Source: Chloroflexota bacterium (GTDB lineage: Bacteria > Chloroflexota > Dehalococcoidia > SZUA-161). From it: DNA of 15,517 nucleotides. Position 1 is the first letter of the stretch, and each line of letters starts with the position of its first letter. Positions 1 to 6,937 of the stretch are shown in pieces. The notes below the pieces were generated by a model. That model was not told where the DNA came from. It made no database searches and saw only the letters and a list, made by a program, of their open reading frames with translations. The stretch covers positions 1 through 15,517 of the forward strand of contig DAOUTY010000014.1 of NCBI GenBank assembly GCA_030668425.1, written 5' to 3'. Both the position numbers and the translations under genes were made by a program.

Positions 1-43
1 AGCAATCCAATCCACAGGGCGCGGTCATCTGTCGATACTCCAT
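1..43 (-). CDS. 5' end of a truncated gene, possibly DUF3795 family
   Basis: Only the first 14 codons lie inside the window; the gene runs off the left edge. They read MEYRQMTAPCGLDC. The start is supported by a strong AGGAGGG ribosome binding site on the minus strand (positions 53-47) three bases before the ATG at 43. The TAPCGLDC stretch resembles the opening of DUF3795 proteins, which are small cysteine-rich proteins of unknown function. This is recalled similarity over very few residues, so the family name is tentative. The gene lies on the same strand as the hdr-flx operon, 143 bases beyond flxA. It could be a readthrough member, but the long gap suggests its own transcription. Confidence 0.5.
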   Translation of the reverse strand, partial: MEYRQMTAPCGLDC

Positions 44-186
44 GTACCCTCCTTTTAATATATCTGCCTGCTGAGTGTATAGTATAACCTATGCACTATC
101 TATAAATCCGAGTGTTCACTCAGCGGTGGAAGGGGCAGTATAGATAAGACCCACCACGCCTAGACTGTGAGTAGGTGTATACGGTG
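44..186 (-). promoter_or_regulatory. Intergenic leader with inverted repeats and a weak -10 candidate
   Basis: This gap separates the end of flxA from the next minus-strand gene. It contains an 8-bp perfect inverted repeat, GCTGAGTG (70-77) and CACTCAGC (117-124). A second GAGTG copy at 110-114 can pair with the same right arm through a two-base loop. Between the arms lies a minus-strand TATACT (86-81) that could be a -10 box, but I see no good -35 at the right distance. No U-run follows the hairpins, so a classical terminator for the operon is not evident. Confidence 0.3.
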
Positions 187-1035
187 TTAGAACTGCTCGA
201 TGAAGTTGGAGATCTGCTCGAAGGTAAAGACGGGGCCGTCTCTGCAGACGTATTTCTCGCCAACGTTGCAGCGGAAGCATTTCCCCAAACCGCACTTCAT
301 CTTGCCTTCAAGGGTGGTCACGATCTGTTCGTCAGCGAAGCCCAATTGCTTCAGCCTGGAGAGTGTGAACTTGATCATGATCGGAGGGCCGCATATTATC
401 GTGATGGCATCTTTCGGCGAAGGCTGAAGCTCTGTTATCACGTCCGGGATCAGTGCTACTCTGCCGTTCCAGTTCTCATCGCCGGCGTCAACGGTGAGTT
501 CGAGCTTGGTCCGTGGAGACTTTACCCAGTCGTCGAACTCAGAGGCGAAACAAAGGTCACTGGGGCTGCGCGCTCCGTTGAGAATCAGAACGTCGGCATA
601 ATCGTCGCGATTATCCAGAATAGTAGTGATAACGGGACGCAAAGGAGCGAAACCGATGCCGCCGCCGATGATAATGATGTTCTTGTTCTTGTAGTCATCC
701 ATTGGGAAAAAGTTGCCGAATGGACCACGCACCCCCGTCTTGGCTCCCGGCTCGAGCTGATGAAGAGCATTGGTGACCGTGCCCACCCTTCTCACAGCGA
801 ACTGCAGGCCCTCTCTACGATAGGCCACCGAGGTCACTCCAAAGGGGGACTCGCCCGCACCATAGGCGGAGACGAAGGCAAACTGCCCCGGTTTGTAATC
901 GAACTCATCTTGGGCTCTATCGAGTTCCAGTGTGAAAAGCTTGACGTCAGGGGTCAAGTCGACGACGCTTTTCAGCGTGGCTGGATAGGGCACGAAAGGA
1001 TTTGGAACTGCTTTCTCAGTTGCTTCCTTGACCAA
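187..1035 (-). CDS. flxA: FlxA-like FAD/NAD(P)-binding oxidoreductase subunit
   Basis: This 282-residue protein belongs to the ferredoxin-reductase-like family that includes PyrK and the gamma subunits of NAD-linked (sulf)hydrogenases. In the hdr-flx complex it is the likely NADH entry point, holding FAD and passing electrons to the iron-sulfur subunits. An FAD-binding barrel occupies about residues 15-110. The nucleotide-binding half begins at the glycine-rich GGGIGFAP (124-131) and includes CGPPIM (215-220). A PyrK-type [2Fe-2S] motif follows with Cys248, 253, 256 and 264 (C-x4-C-x2-C-x7-C). The usual RxYS/PFSI flavin motif appears as PFGVTSV near residue 64. The start is TTG at 1035, chosen because TAGGAG sits six bases upstream and no ATG is nearby. 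The start overlaps the end of flxB by 20 bases. It is the last gene of the operon. The family call is firm; the symbol rests on operon context. Confidence 0.82.
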   Translation of the reverse strand: MVKEATEKAVPNPFVPYPATLKSVVDLTPDVKLFTLELDRAQDEFDYKPGQFAFVSAYGAGESPFGVTSVAYRREGLQFAVRRVGTVTNALHQLEPGAKTGVRGPFGNFFPMDDYKNKNIIIIGGGIGFAPLRPVITTILDNRDDYADVLILNGARSPSDLCFASEFDDWVKSPRTKLELTVDAGDENWNGRVALIPDVITELQPSPKDAITIICGPPIMIKFTLSRLKQLGFADEQIVTTLEGKMKCGLGKCFRCNVGEKYVCRDGPVFTFEQISNFIEQF

Positions 1036-2023
1036 CTTCAGCTCCTATTTTCTGCACATCGGAGATGATCTCCCTGATGTCAATATTTACGGGACAGGCG
1101 ATTACGCAACGGCCGCAACCTACACAGCCGAGAGCGCCGAACTGCTGCGGAAAGTAGAGCAGCTTGTGACAAAAACGCTGGCGGAGGCGGGTTCCCTTAT
1201 CTGCCCGGGGATCATAGCCGCCGGCGATACGGGTGAATCCTTTTGACTGACAGCTTTCCCATGTACGTATCCGCTCGGTCTTTCCTTTGTCCGTACGATC
1301 TCTTATGTCGAAGCAGTAGCATGTGGGGCAGACATAGGCACAGACGTTGCAATGAATACAACGGTCCGCTAGCCGGCTCCAGTATGGGTCATCGAACATT
1401 TTCGTTATGGCTTCCACGATGCCTTCGGCGGGTATATTTACGTCGCAGGTGGGCACAGGAGGTTGCACGTCCGATTCCCTGAGTTCTACCCCTTGGAGAA
1501 GCTTTTCCCCCTTCTCGGTTATGGTTTCTACGGCATAGCCGTCTTCGACTTGGGTAAGCATTATATCGACGTTGGAAGCGTCATTTGGAGCGCTGCCCAT
1601 GCTGGTACAGAAGCATTGAGGGGCAGGTTTGGTGCAGGAAAGGCCGATCATGGTGGTCTTTTCTCTATGCTGAGACCAGAGGGAGTCGGCGGGCTCATCT
1701 AAGAAGGGGCCGTCGAGTATGGCAATTCCGCGTGCATCACATGGGCGGATGCCGAAGAGAATGACCTCCTGGTCAACAGTTGTAGGTGTAAGTTCAATGT
1801 CACCGTCCTTTGGCACGGCGGTAAACAGTGTCTCCGTCTTGGGAAAGAACAACTCCTTGGGCGAAAGGTTTGTATTCTCATAGTCGAACACAATCTCATC
1901 TGCGGACTGAACCGGACGAAAGAGGATAAGATCATCGACACGCGTGGGAGCGAACACGGTTCGTTCCTTCATGATGCCGCTCAGCCAGGACTCCAGCTCG
2001 TTTTTCCCTATAATCTTTGTCAT
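1016..2023 (-). CDS. flxB: FlxB-like [4Fe-4S] dicluster electron-transfer subunit
   Basis: This 335-residue iron-sulfur protein resembles the beta subunits of sulfhydrogenases and AsrA-type proteins. It should relay electrons between FlxA and the rest of the complex. The N-terminal half carries GIRPCDARG (Cys95) and a cysteine group at 130, 137 and 139 that might hold a further cluster. The C-terminal half has two ferredoxin motifs: Cys222, 225, 228 and 232 followed by Pro, with an added PTCYC (235, 237); and Cys300, 303, 306 and 310 followed by Pro. There is no signal peptide or membrane segment, so it is cytoplasmic. The ATG at 2023 overlaps the flxC stop by four bases (ATGA), which points to coupled translation. 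It is paralogous to the upstream neighbour. Which of the two is FlxB or FlxC is assigned by operon position only. Confidence 0.75.
   Translation of the reverse strand: MTKIIGKNELESWLSGIMKERTVFAPTRVDDLILFRPVQSADEIVFDYENTNLSPKELFFPKTETLFTAVPKDGDIELTPTTVDQEVILFGIRPCDARGIAILDGPFLDEPADSLWSQHREKTTMIGLSCTKPAPQCFCTSMGSAPNDASNVDIMLTQVEDGYAVETITEKGEKLLQGVELRESDVQPPVPTCDVNIPAEGIVEAITKMFDDPYWSRLADRCIHCNVCAYVCPTCYCFDIRDRTDKGKTERIRTWESCQSKGFTRIAGGYDPRADKGTRLRQRFCHKLLYFPQQFGALGCVGCGRCVIACPVNIDIREIISDVQKIGAEVGQGSN
1042..1047 (-). promoter_or_regulatory. Ribosome binding site deciding the TTG start of flxA
   Basis: Minus-strand TAGGAG lies six bases before the TTG at 1035, inside the last codons of flxB. It supports the non-ATG start and translational coupling. 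Confidence 0.6.
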
Positions 2024-2883
2024 TCCCCTATCCCCAGCTTCTCGTCCTTCATGAATGTAATCAAAGGTGCCACTGCATCTTCGCTCATTCCCGCCCGGTA
2101 ATCGAACAGGCCTAGCACCTCCCGCTCAATCCTCCTGTTCAGCAAACTGAGAGGAATGTTGACCGGGCAGACTCGCTCGCACTCGTTGCAGGAGATGCAG
2201 CGCCCCGCAAGGTGGAATGCACGGATTGTGTTCCACATCAAGTTCTCTTCAGGGGCAATCCTGATCCCCACCCATTCCGGGTCGAGCTGTTCTACAAAGC
2301 AATCGATGCAGTAGCAGCCGGGGCAGGCCTGGCGGCAGGCATAGCATCGAACGCAATGTTCGGCTTGTTCCCGCCAGAACGCTTCTCTTTCCTCTGTAGA
2401 CTTAGTCTCCATTGCGGCTATATCGGCGAAATCATCGGGAGGCCCCTCAGTGACAGGTTCACCCACCAGGAAGTCGTAAATCACAGGATTGTGCTGCCGG
2501 CACCAATTGCAGCGTATCTGAAGCTGGTCGCTGCGATTGTTCCAGCCCCACTCCACCACTCCCGGACAGACCACGCCTATTATAAAGATATTGTCACGAT
2601 CGATCTGCTTCTCGCTCAGCAGCAGGTTGAGAGAACGAGAATCGCAGCCCTTGACTATCACTGCGGTGGGTTTGCCCTTCTTGTTGAGGAGATACTTGAC
2701 GAGGTTGTGGCTGCAGGTGTTGTCGAAGACAAGCCGCTCTACTTCTGCGGGCTCGTAGATGAAAGCGGGGCGTGCGCTAAAGCCGTCGCTGCCAGTCTCG
2801 TAGCCAATAACGCATTCTACGGTGCCTTTCTCAAGCAGCTCCTTAGCCTTGTCCCTTATCTGCTGGGTGAAGTCAGATCCCAT
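2020..2883 (-). CDS. flxC: FlxC-like [4Fe-4S] dicluster electron-transfer subunit
   Basis: This 287-residue cytoplasmic iron-sulfur protein shares its plan with the following gene. The N-terminal region has KGCDSRS (Cys80), Cys106 and a CNWC pair (125, 128). Two ferredoxin motifs follow: Cys177, 180, 183 and 187-Pro, extended by PGCYCIDC (190, 192, 195); and Cys229, 232, 235 and 239-Pro. The expected role is electron relay between the NADH-oxidising FlxA side and FlxD/HdrA. Its ATG at 2883 shares one base with the flxD stop (TGATG), a classic coupling arrangement. The CDxR motif and CNWC pair recall FrhB/FdhB-like flavin or iron-sulfur proteins, so binding of an extra cofactor by the N-terminal half is possible but unproven. 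Family membership is clear; the FlxC label is positional. Confidence 0.75.
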   Translation of the reverse strand: MGSDFTQQIRDKAKELLEKGTVECVIGYETGSDGFSARPAFIYEPAEVERLVFDNTCSHNLVKYLLNKKGKPTAVIVKGCDSRSLNLLLSEKQIDRDNIFIIGVVCPGVVEWGWNNRSDQLQIRCNWCRQHNPVIYDFLVGEPVTEGPPDDFADIAAMETKSTEEREAFWREQAEHCVRCYACRQACPGCYCIDCFVEQLDPEWVGIRIAPEENLMWNTIRAFHLAGRCISCNECERVCPVNIPLSLLNRRIEREVLGLFDYRAGMSEDAVAPLITFMKDEKLGIGE

Positions 2884-3293
2884 CAGCTCGCCTTCCTGGA
2901 TCCTCGCTCTATCATCTCTTCGGTGAACTTAGTAACGATCTTGGCAAAACGTTTGCCCTCTGACGCTGAAACCCACTCTACTTGAAACCGCTCTTTTTCT
3001 ATGCCCATGAAATCCAGCAGCGCTCTCAACAGGGCGAAGCGGCGCCGGCTATAGTAGTTACCCTCATTATAGTGACAGTCTCCGGGATGGCAGCCGGCGA
3101 CGAGAACAGCATCGGCGCCCTCCTCAAAGCACTTCACAATCAACAATGGATCAACCCTGCCCGAACAGGGAACACGTATGATACGGATGTTGGCTGGATA
3201 TGCTGCACGACTGGTACCGGCCATATCCGCTCCTGCATAGCTGCACCAGTTGCACAGGAAGCCAATAATCAGGGGACCGTTATCCACGGACAA
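2883..3293 (-). CDS. flxD: FlxD / MvhD-family [2Fe-2S] linker subunit
   Basis: This 136-residue protein is clearly MvhD/FrhD-like. It opens with GFLCNWCSYAGAD and continues with PCSGRVDP and AGCHPGDCHY, which hold Cys14, 17, 43, 55, 68 and 73. In methanogens MvhD carries a [2Fe-2S] centre and joins hydrogenase to HdrA. Here there is no hydrogenase gene nearby, so it should join HdrA to the FlxABC NADH dehydrogenase part. The start is TTG at 3293, nine bases after a GGAGG. It overlaps the end of hdrA by 14 bases, which supports tight coupling with HdrA. A GTG two codons further in would sit too far from the ribosome binding site. Length matches the family. Confidence in the family is high. Confidence 0.9.
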   Translation of the reverse strand: MSVDNGPLIIGFLCNWCSYAGADMAGTSRAAYPANIRIIRVPCSGRVDPLLIVKCFEEGADAVLVAGCHPGDCHYNEGNYYSRRRFALLRALLDFMGIEKERFQVEWVSASEGKRFAKIVTKFTEEMIERGSRKAS

Positions 3294-5277
3294 GCGTTAA
3301 AACCTCCGAAAGCAGTTGCTGGCTGGTGAAGCCGCGCAGGTTTACCGCCCCGGGGCGGCAGGCCACAACACAGAGCCCACAGCCCTTGCAAAGGCTCTCA
3401 TTGATAGAAGCGATGGTGCGTTTGTCTCTGGTGACCTGCTCATCGATTGCGTTGAAAGGACAGACTTCCTTGCAAGCGAAGCAGCCGACACACTTCATTG
3501 GGTCAACAATCGAGGTAAGCGGATCGGTAGTCAGGCTGTCCTGGCTAAGCAGGGCAACCACCTTAGCTGCGGCTGCACCGCCGTGTGCTACGCAGTCTGG
3601 AATGTCGCGGGGGCCGACGCAGGTTCCAGCGACGAAAATGCCATCGGTCTGAGTCTCCACGGGGCGCAGCTTGGGATGGGCTTCGATCAGGAAATTATAG
3701 GTATTGTAGCTGATGTTGAGTTTTTGTGCGATCAAGTCAGCATTATCGCTGGGCTCCATACCTGTTGCCAGCACGACCAGGTCTGCTTCGATCTCAACTG
3801 GCCTCCCTATGAGCGAGTCCTCGCCCAGCACCTTGAGATTCTTTCCCTCCTGGTAAATTTGTGAGACTCTTCCTCTGAGATAAAGCGCTCCAGTTTCATC
3901 CTGGGCGCGACGCGCGAATTCCTCGAAGTCTTTGCCCCCGGCACGGACATCTATATAGAAAACGTAGCACTGGACTTCGTGGTCATGCTCCCTGAGCATG
4001 ATGGCATGCTTTGCGGTGTACATGCAGCAAACCTTGCTGCAATAGGGCCGCCCCACCTTGTCATCACGCGATCCCACACACTGGATAAATACCACATTCT
4101 TGGGATGACTGCCATCAGAGGGCCGCAGCACTTCGCCCCCGGTAGGTCCCGCTGCGGACATAAGCCTCTCCAGCTCGAGCGAACTGATGACATCGGGGTA
4201 TCTTCCCCCGCCATACTCACCATAGACGCTGTGATCGAACGTTTTAAATCCCGTGGTAACCACTACAGCACCGAACTTCTCGGTGATAATCTCGTCTTTC
4301 TGCGACCGGTCAATGGCTTCCGTGGGACAAACCCCTTCACAGATGCGGCACTGAGGTGGCTCCGGGCCTTCCTCCGTCTCTTTCCATTTGAGATATTTCT
4401 CGTAACGGCAATTCGCTATATCGATCACTGGCTTGTTAGGGACAGCCTGGGCAAAGGGTATATAGATGGCAGGACGCGACCCCAGGCCCATATCGAACTC
4501 CGATGGTATTCTTTCGGGACAAGCCTGCCAGCAGGTGCCGCAGCCGGTACATTTCACGTAGTCGACCATTTTCGCCTTTTTCAGGATATCCACCTCGAAA
4601 TTGCCCACAAAGCCCCTCACCTCTTTTACCTCGGAATATGTGAGAAGGGTGATGTTAGGATGCTGGGCCACATCGACCATCTTCGGGGTCAGTATGCAAG
4701 CCGAGCAATCAAGGGTGGGGAATGTCTTATCCAACTGTGACATGCGCCCGCCGATGCTGGGCTCCTTTTCCACTAGTACGACTTCATGACCAGCGGAAGC
4801 TATATCCAAAGCTGCCTGTATTCCCGTAATGCCTCCACCGATTATCAGGGCACGCTTGGTGAGGCCCACTTGTTTGGGTAAAAGGGATTCATGACGAGCG
4901 ACCTTTGCCACGGCCATTCTTACCAGGTCGATAGCCTTCGCTGTGGCATCCTTGGAATCGGAGTGTACCCAGCTACAGTGTTCTCTTATGTTTGAGATCT
5001 CCAAGAGATAAGGATTAAGCCCGGCGGCGGCAACAGTTCTGCGGAAGGTATTCTCGTGCATCCGTGGGGAGCAGGAGGCTATAACTACCCGGTCCAGCCT
5101 CTGCTCGCGTATTGCATCGCGGATCGAAGCCTGCCCTACTTCGCTGCAGGTGTACTTGTTTGCATCAGCGTAGGCCACCAACGGCATGTGCCTGGCTGCT
5201 TCGACGACTTCAGGGACGTTAACTACGCCCCCTATGTTCGTGCCGCAATGGCAGACAAAGACCCCTATCCGGGACAT
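3280..5277 (-). CDS. hdrA: HdrA, FAD-containing heterodisulfide reductase subunit A
   Basis: This 665-residue protein is the flavin core of the Hdr module and the presumed site of electron bifurcation. The N-terminal domain (1-135) opens with GVFVCHCGTN and includes the CSPRMHE motif. The FAD-binding fold starts at GGGITGIQAAL (148-158) and includes the conserved CSAC (191, 194) before ILTPKM. An inserted ferredoxin region has Cys243, 246, 249 and 253-Pro, then Cys290 with 310, 313 and 317-Pro. Two C-terminal [4Fe-4S] motifs follow: Cys596, 599, 602, 606-Pro and Cys630, 633, 636, 640. The last lacks the usual CP and reads CRP. GTCVGPRDIPDCVAHG (551-566) is typical of the family. Length matches methanogen-type HdrA without added domains. 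The ATG at 5277 has AGGAGG just upstream. It sits between hdrB (8-base gap) and flxD (14-base overlap). Confidence 0.95.
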   Translation of the reverse strand: MSRIGVFVCHCGTNIGGVVNVPEVVEAARHMPLVAYADANKYTCSEVGQASIRDAIREQRLDRVVIASCSPRMHENTFRRTVAAAGLNPYLLEISNIREHCSWVHSDSKDATAKAIDLVRMAVAKVARHESLLPKQVGLTKRALIIGGGITGIQAALDIASAGHEVVLVEKEPSIGGRMSQLDKTFPTLDCSACILTPKMVDVAQHPNITLLTYSEVKEVRGFVGNFEVDILKKAKMVDYVKCTGCGTCWQACPERIPSEFDMGLGSRPAIYIPFAQAVPNKPVIDIANCRYEKYLKWKETEEGPEPPQCRICEGVCPTEAIDRSQKDEIITEKFGAVVVTTGFKTFDHSVYGEYGGGRYPDVISSLELERLMSAAGPTGGEVLRPSDGSHPKNVVFIQCVGSRDDKVGRPYCSKVCCMYTAKHAIMLREHDHEVQCYVFYIDVRAGGKDFEEFARRAQDETGALYLRGRVSQIYQEGKNLKVLGEDSLIGRPVEIEADLVVLATGMEPSDNADLIAQKLNISYNTYNFLIEAHPKLRPVETQTDGIFVAGTCVGPRDIPDCVAHGGAAAAKVVALLSQDSLTTDPLTSIVDPMKCVGCFACKEVCPFNAIDEQVTRDKRTIASINESLCKGCGLCVVACRPGAVNLRGFTSQQLLSEVLTLVRG
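3303..3307 (-). promoter_or_regulatory. Ribosome binding site deciding the TTG start of flxD
   Basis: Minus-strand GGAGG lies within the last codons of hdrA, nine bases before the TTG at 3293. It favours this start over the GTG at 3287. Confidence 0.6.
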
Positions 5278-5285
5278 CCTTCCTC

Positions 5286-6182
5286 CTAGGTAAGCTTCTT
5301 TTCGCGCAGCATGGGTAATGGATTGGTGATATGTTTATCCAGCAGAAGCTCCTTGGGCGAGAAGCCCAGAGAGAGCCCCATTAGCTGCGTGAAGTACAGG
5401 ACAGGTAATTCGGTTTTCCATCCCAACTTCACGGTCATATCCTTCTGGTACATATCCAGATTGGCGTGGCACATGGGACAGGCGACTGCAACACAGTCAG
5501 CGCCGCTTTTCTGTGCGAGAGAGAGGATACGATGAGATAGCTTGAGGACAACATCGAGGCGGGCGAAGGCCACGCCAGCGCCACAGCAGGATGTCTTCAA
5601 TCCCCAATCAATTGCCTCAGCACCAAGCCTCTCAATTAGATGGTCCATCGTTTGCGGGTTCTCCGCATCGTCAAAACCTACTACTTCCGGGGGGCGAACC
5701 AAAAGGCAGCCGTAGTAGCAAGCTACCTTCAGCCCGCTTAGAGGCTTTGCGATCGGGAGAGGGATGTCCTCATCTGCCAATACCTGGAGCATCGGCTTGA
5801 CGGTGACAGCGGTGCTCAGTTCTTTGCCAACGGCGCCGCTGACAAGGGCCAGGGTATCCTTATTCTCGAGTTCATGAAGGGTGAATTTCAGTCGGGAAAA
5901 GCACATGGCGCAGGGAACAGCCAGTGGAAGACCCTTTTCCTCAGCTTGCTTTAAGGTGTGGGCGGGAAGAGCTAGGCTCAGTAGGTGGTCTGTGGAGTGG
6001 GCAGCTGAGGCACCGCAGCAGACCCAGTCTTCCAGTTCACGCAGTTCAACGCCCAGCTTCTGGCATACCAGCCGCGTAGAGACATCGTATTCTGCCGCCG
6101 TGGCGTGCAATGAACATCCTGGGTAATAAGAATAGACCTGCTCCACAACAGACTTGCCGACATTGGATTCTGCTGGTGCCAA
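5286..6182 (-). CDS. hdrB: HdrB, heterodisulfide reductase subunit B with two CCG domains
   Basis: HdrB carries the noncubane iron-sulfur clusters where disulfide reduction takes place in characterised Hdr complexes. Both CCG domains are complete. The first has Cys23 (YYPGCSLH), Cys40, the Cys55-56 pair and Cys91/94 (PCAMC). The second has Cys155/159 (CYYGC), the Cys199-200 pair and Cys235/238 (CPMC). At 298 residues it has the usual length. There is no membrane segment, so it is a soluble HdrB. The start is uncertain. TTG at 6182, two bases after the hdrC stop, is listed here with only a distant GAGG as ribosome site, so it may rely on coupling. A GTG at codon 13 (MEQVYSYYPGC) would give the compact start common in relatives. 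The physiological disulfide is not shown by the window: no DsrC or CoM/CoB genes are present. Confidence 0.93.
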   Translation of the reverse strand: MAPAESNVGKSVVEQVYSYYPGCSLHATAAEYDVSTRLVCQKLGVELRELEDWVCCGASAAHSTDHLLSLALPAHTLKQAEEKGLPLAVPCAMCFSRLKFTLHELENKDTLALVSGAVGKELSTAVTVKPMLQVLADEDIPLPIAKPLSGLKVACYYGCLLVRPPEVVGFDDAENPQTMDHLIERLGAEAIDWGLKTSCCGAGVAFARLDVVLKLSHRILSLAQKSGADCVAVACPMCHANLDMYQKDMTVKLGWKTELPVLYFTQLMGLSLGFSPKELLLDKHITNPLPMLREKKLT

Positions 6183-6184
6183 CG

Positions 6185-6757
6185 CTAGCTCGACTTCCTC
6201 TCTAGCTCCTTTACTCGTGCTTCAATCTGCCTAACCTCTGACGATCCCTTTGTTCTTTGGGGCACGAGCTTTAACTTCCCTCTGGTAAGCAGTGCCGGTA
6301 AGCGCTTAATGTTGTTGAAGAAGTGCATGCTGAGCACGTTATACGTGATTGCTAACCCGATCTCGTGAAGGCGACCGAAGAGGCGTACCTGCTGGAGGAA
6401 GGCGCTGTAGAAAACAGCTATCTCCCTTTGCGCGGGCGGTCTGCCTTCAGCCTGGGAAAATAGCCGTAGAGACTCCATAATCTTGGCGATGTCAATCTCT
6501 CGGGGGCACCTCAAAGAGCAGGTCTGGCAACTCACACAAAGCCAGATTGCCGAGCTATCCAGTATCTCATCTTTGAGGCCGAGCTGGATCCCCCGCATGA
6601 CTTGCCGCGGGGTGATATCCATAGCATACGCAGTAGGGCAGCCCGCGCTGCATTTCCCGCACTGATAGCAGGAAGTAATGTTTTCCCCAGTGTGACTTTG
6701 AACAAAAGAAAGAAAGTTGTTGGTGGGCTCAAGGACTATGGCACTCGTCTCTGGCAT
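6185..6757 (-). CDS. hdrC: HdrC, [4Fe-4S] heterodisulfide reductase subunit C
   Basis: This 190-residue iron-sulfur protein passes electrons from HdrA to HdrB. Two ferredoxin motifs are visible: Cys30, 33, 36, 40-Pro (SCYQCGKCSAGCP) and Cys74, 77, 80, 84-Pro (CVSCQTCSLRCP). The C-terminal third is helical, ends in a charged stretch and has no cysteine. It is the first gene of the operon. The ATG at 6757 is fixed by an in-frame TAG two codons upstream. The ribosome site is poor: AGGA lies almost against the ATG. Translation may therefore be weak or governed by the structured leader. The hdrB start follows two bases after the hdrC stop. HdrC proteins are easily recognised by the paired CxxCxxCxxxCP motifs and adjacency to HdrB, so the call is firm. 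Confidence 0.93.
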   Translation of the reverse strand: MPETSAIVLEPTNNFLSFVQSHTGENITSCYQCGKCSAGCPTAYAMDITPRQVMRGIQLGLKDEILDSSAIWLCVSCQTCSLRCPREIDIAKIMESLRLFSQAEGRPPAQREIAVFYSAFLQQVRLFGRLHEIGLAITYNVLSMHFFNNIKRLPALLTRGKLKLVPQRTKGSSEVRQIEARVKELERKSS

Positions 6758-6785
6758 TTCCTATACAAATCTCGGAAATCGTATT

Positions 6786-6806
6786 GTTCTCTGGAGAGAA
6801 CGGTTC
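6786..6806. repeat. Compact palindrome in the hdrC leader
   Basis: Seven-base arms GTTCTCT and AGAGAAC flank a central GG (6786-6801). The right arm overlaps a second small palindrome, GAAC-G-GTTC (6798-6806). The array lies 29-49 bases upstream of the hdrC ATG, inside the expected 5' untranslated region. It could be an operator for a dimeric regulator or a leader hairpin; nothing in the sequence decides between these. Confidence 0.45.
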
Positions 6807-6827
6807 AAACGGGCTCTTGCAGCGAAA

Positions 6828-6845
6828 TTGTGAAATAATTCACTA
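6828..6845. promoter_or_regulatory. Rex-like operator palindrome upstream of the hdr-flx operon
   Basis: The plus strand reads TTGTGAA-ATAA-TTCACTA. This differs by one base from the TTGTGAA-N4-TTCACAA pattern known for Rex, the repressor that releases DNA when NADH rises. On the minus strand it starts about 14 bases after the -10 box, so a bound protein would block early transcription. Regulation by NADH would fit an operon for an NADH-oxidising complex. The core also fits TGTGA-N6-TCACA with one mismatch, so a CRP/FNR-type regulator is an alternative. No rex gene lies in the window. Confidence 0.55.
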
Positions 6846-6859
6846 ATTCTATTATATAT

Positions 6860-6888
6860 AGTATAAAGGAGTTTGGTAGAAGTGTCCA
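6860..6888 (-). promoter_or_regulatory. Sigma70-type promoter for the hdr-flx operon
   Basis: On the minus strand TGGACA (6888-6883) and TATACT (6865-6860) are separated by 17 bases, each one base from consensus. Transcription should begin near 6853, giving a leader of about 95 bases before hdrC. An overlapping TATAAT (6856-6851) lacks a matching -35. The promoter lies in the 180-base gap after the HIT gene, so the operon probably has its own start. Confidence 0.6.
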
Positions 6889-6937
6889 GTGGAAGTTTAG
6901 GATTGCCCGTTGTCAGCATTGATTTTCACCTGGACTG

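Noticed and set aside
175..1068. Long plus-strand open frame (297 codons)
   Set aside because: It lies wholly antisense to flxA, whose conserved motifs are clear; the translation shows no recognisable family and is a shadow of the real frame.
2212..2985. Plus-strand open frame of 257 codons
   Set aside because: Antisense to flxC and flxD, with no recognisable motifs.
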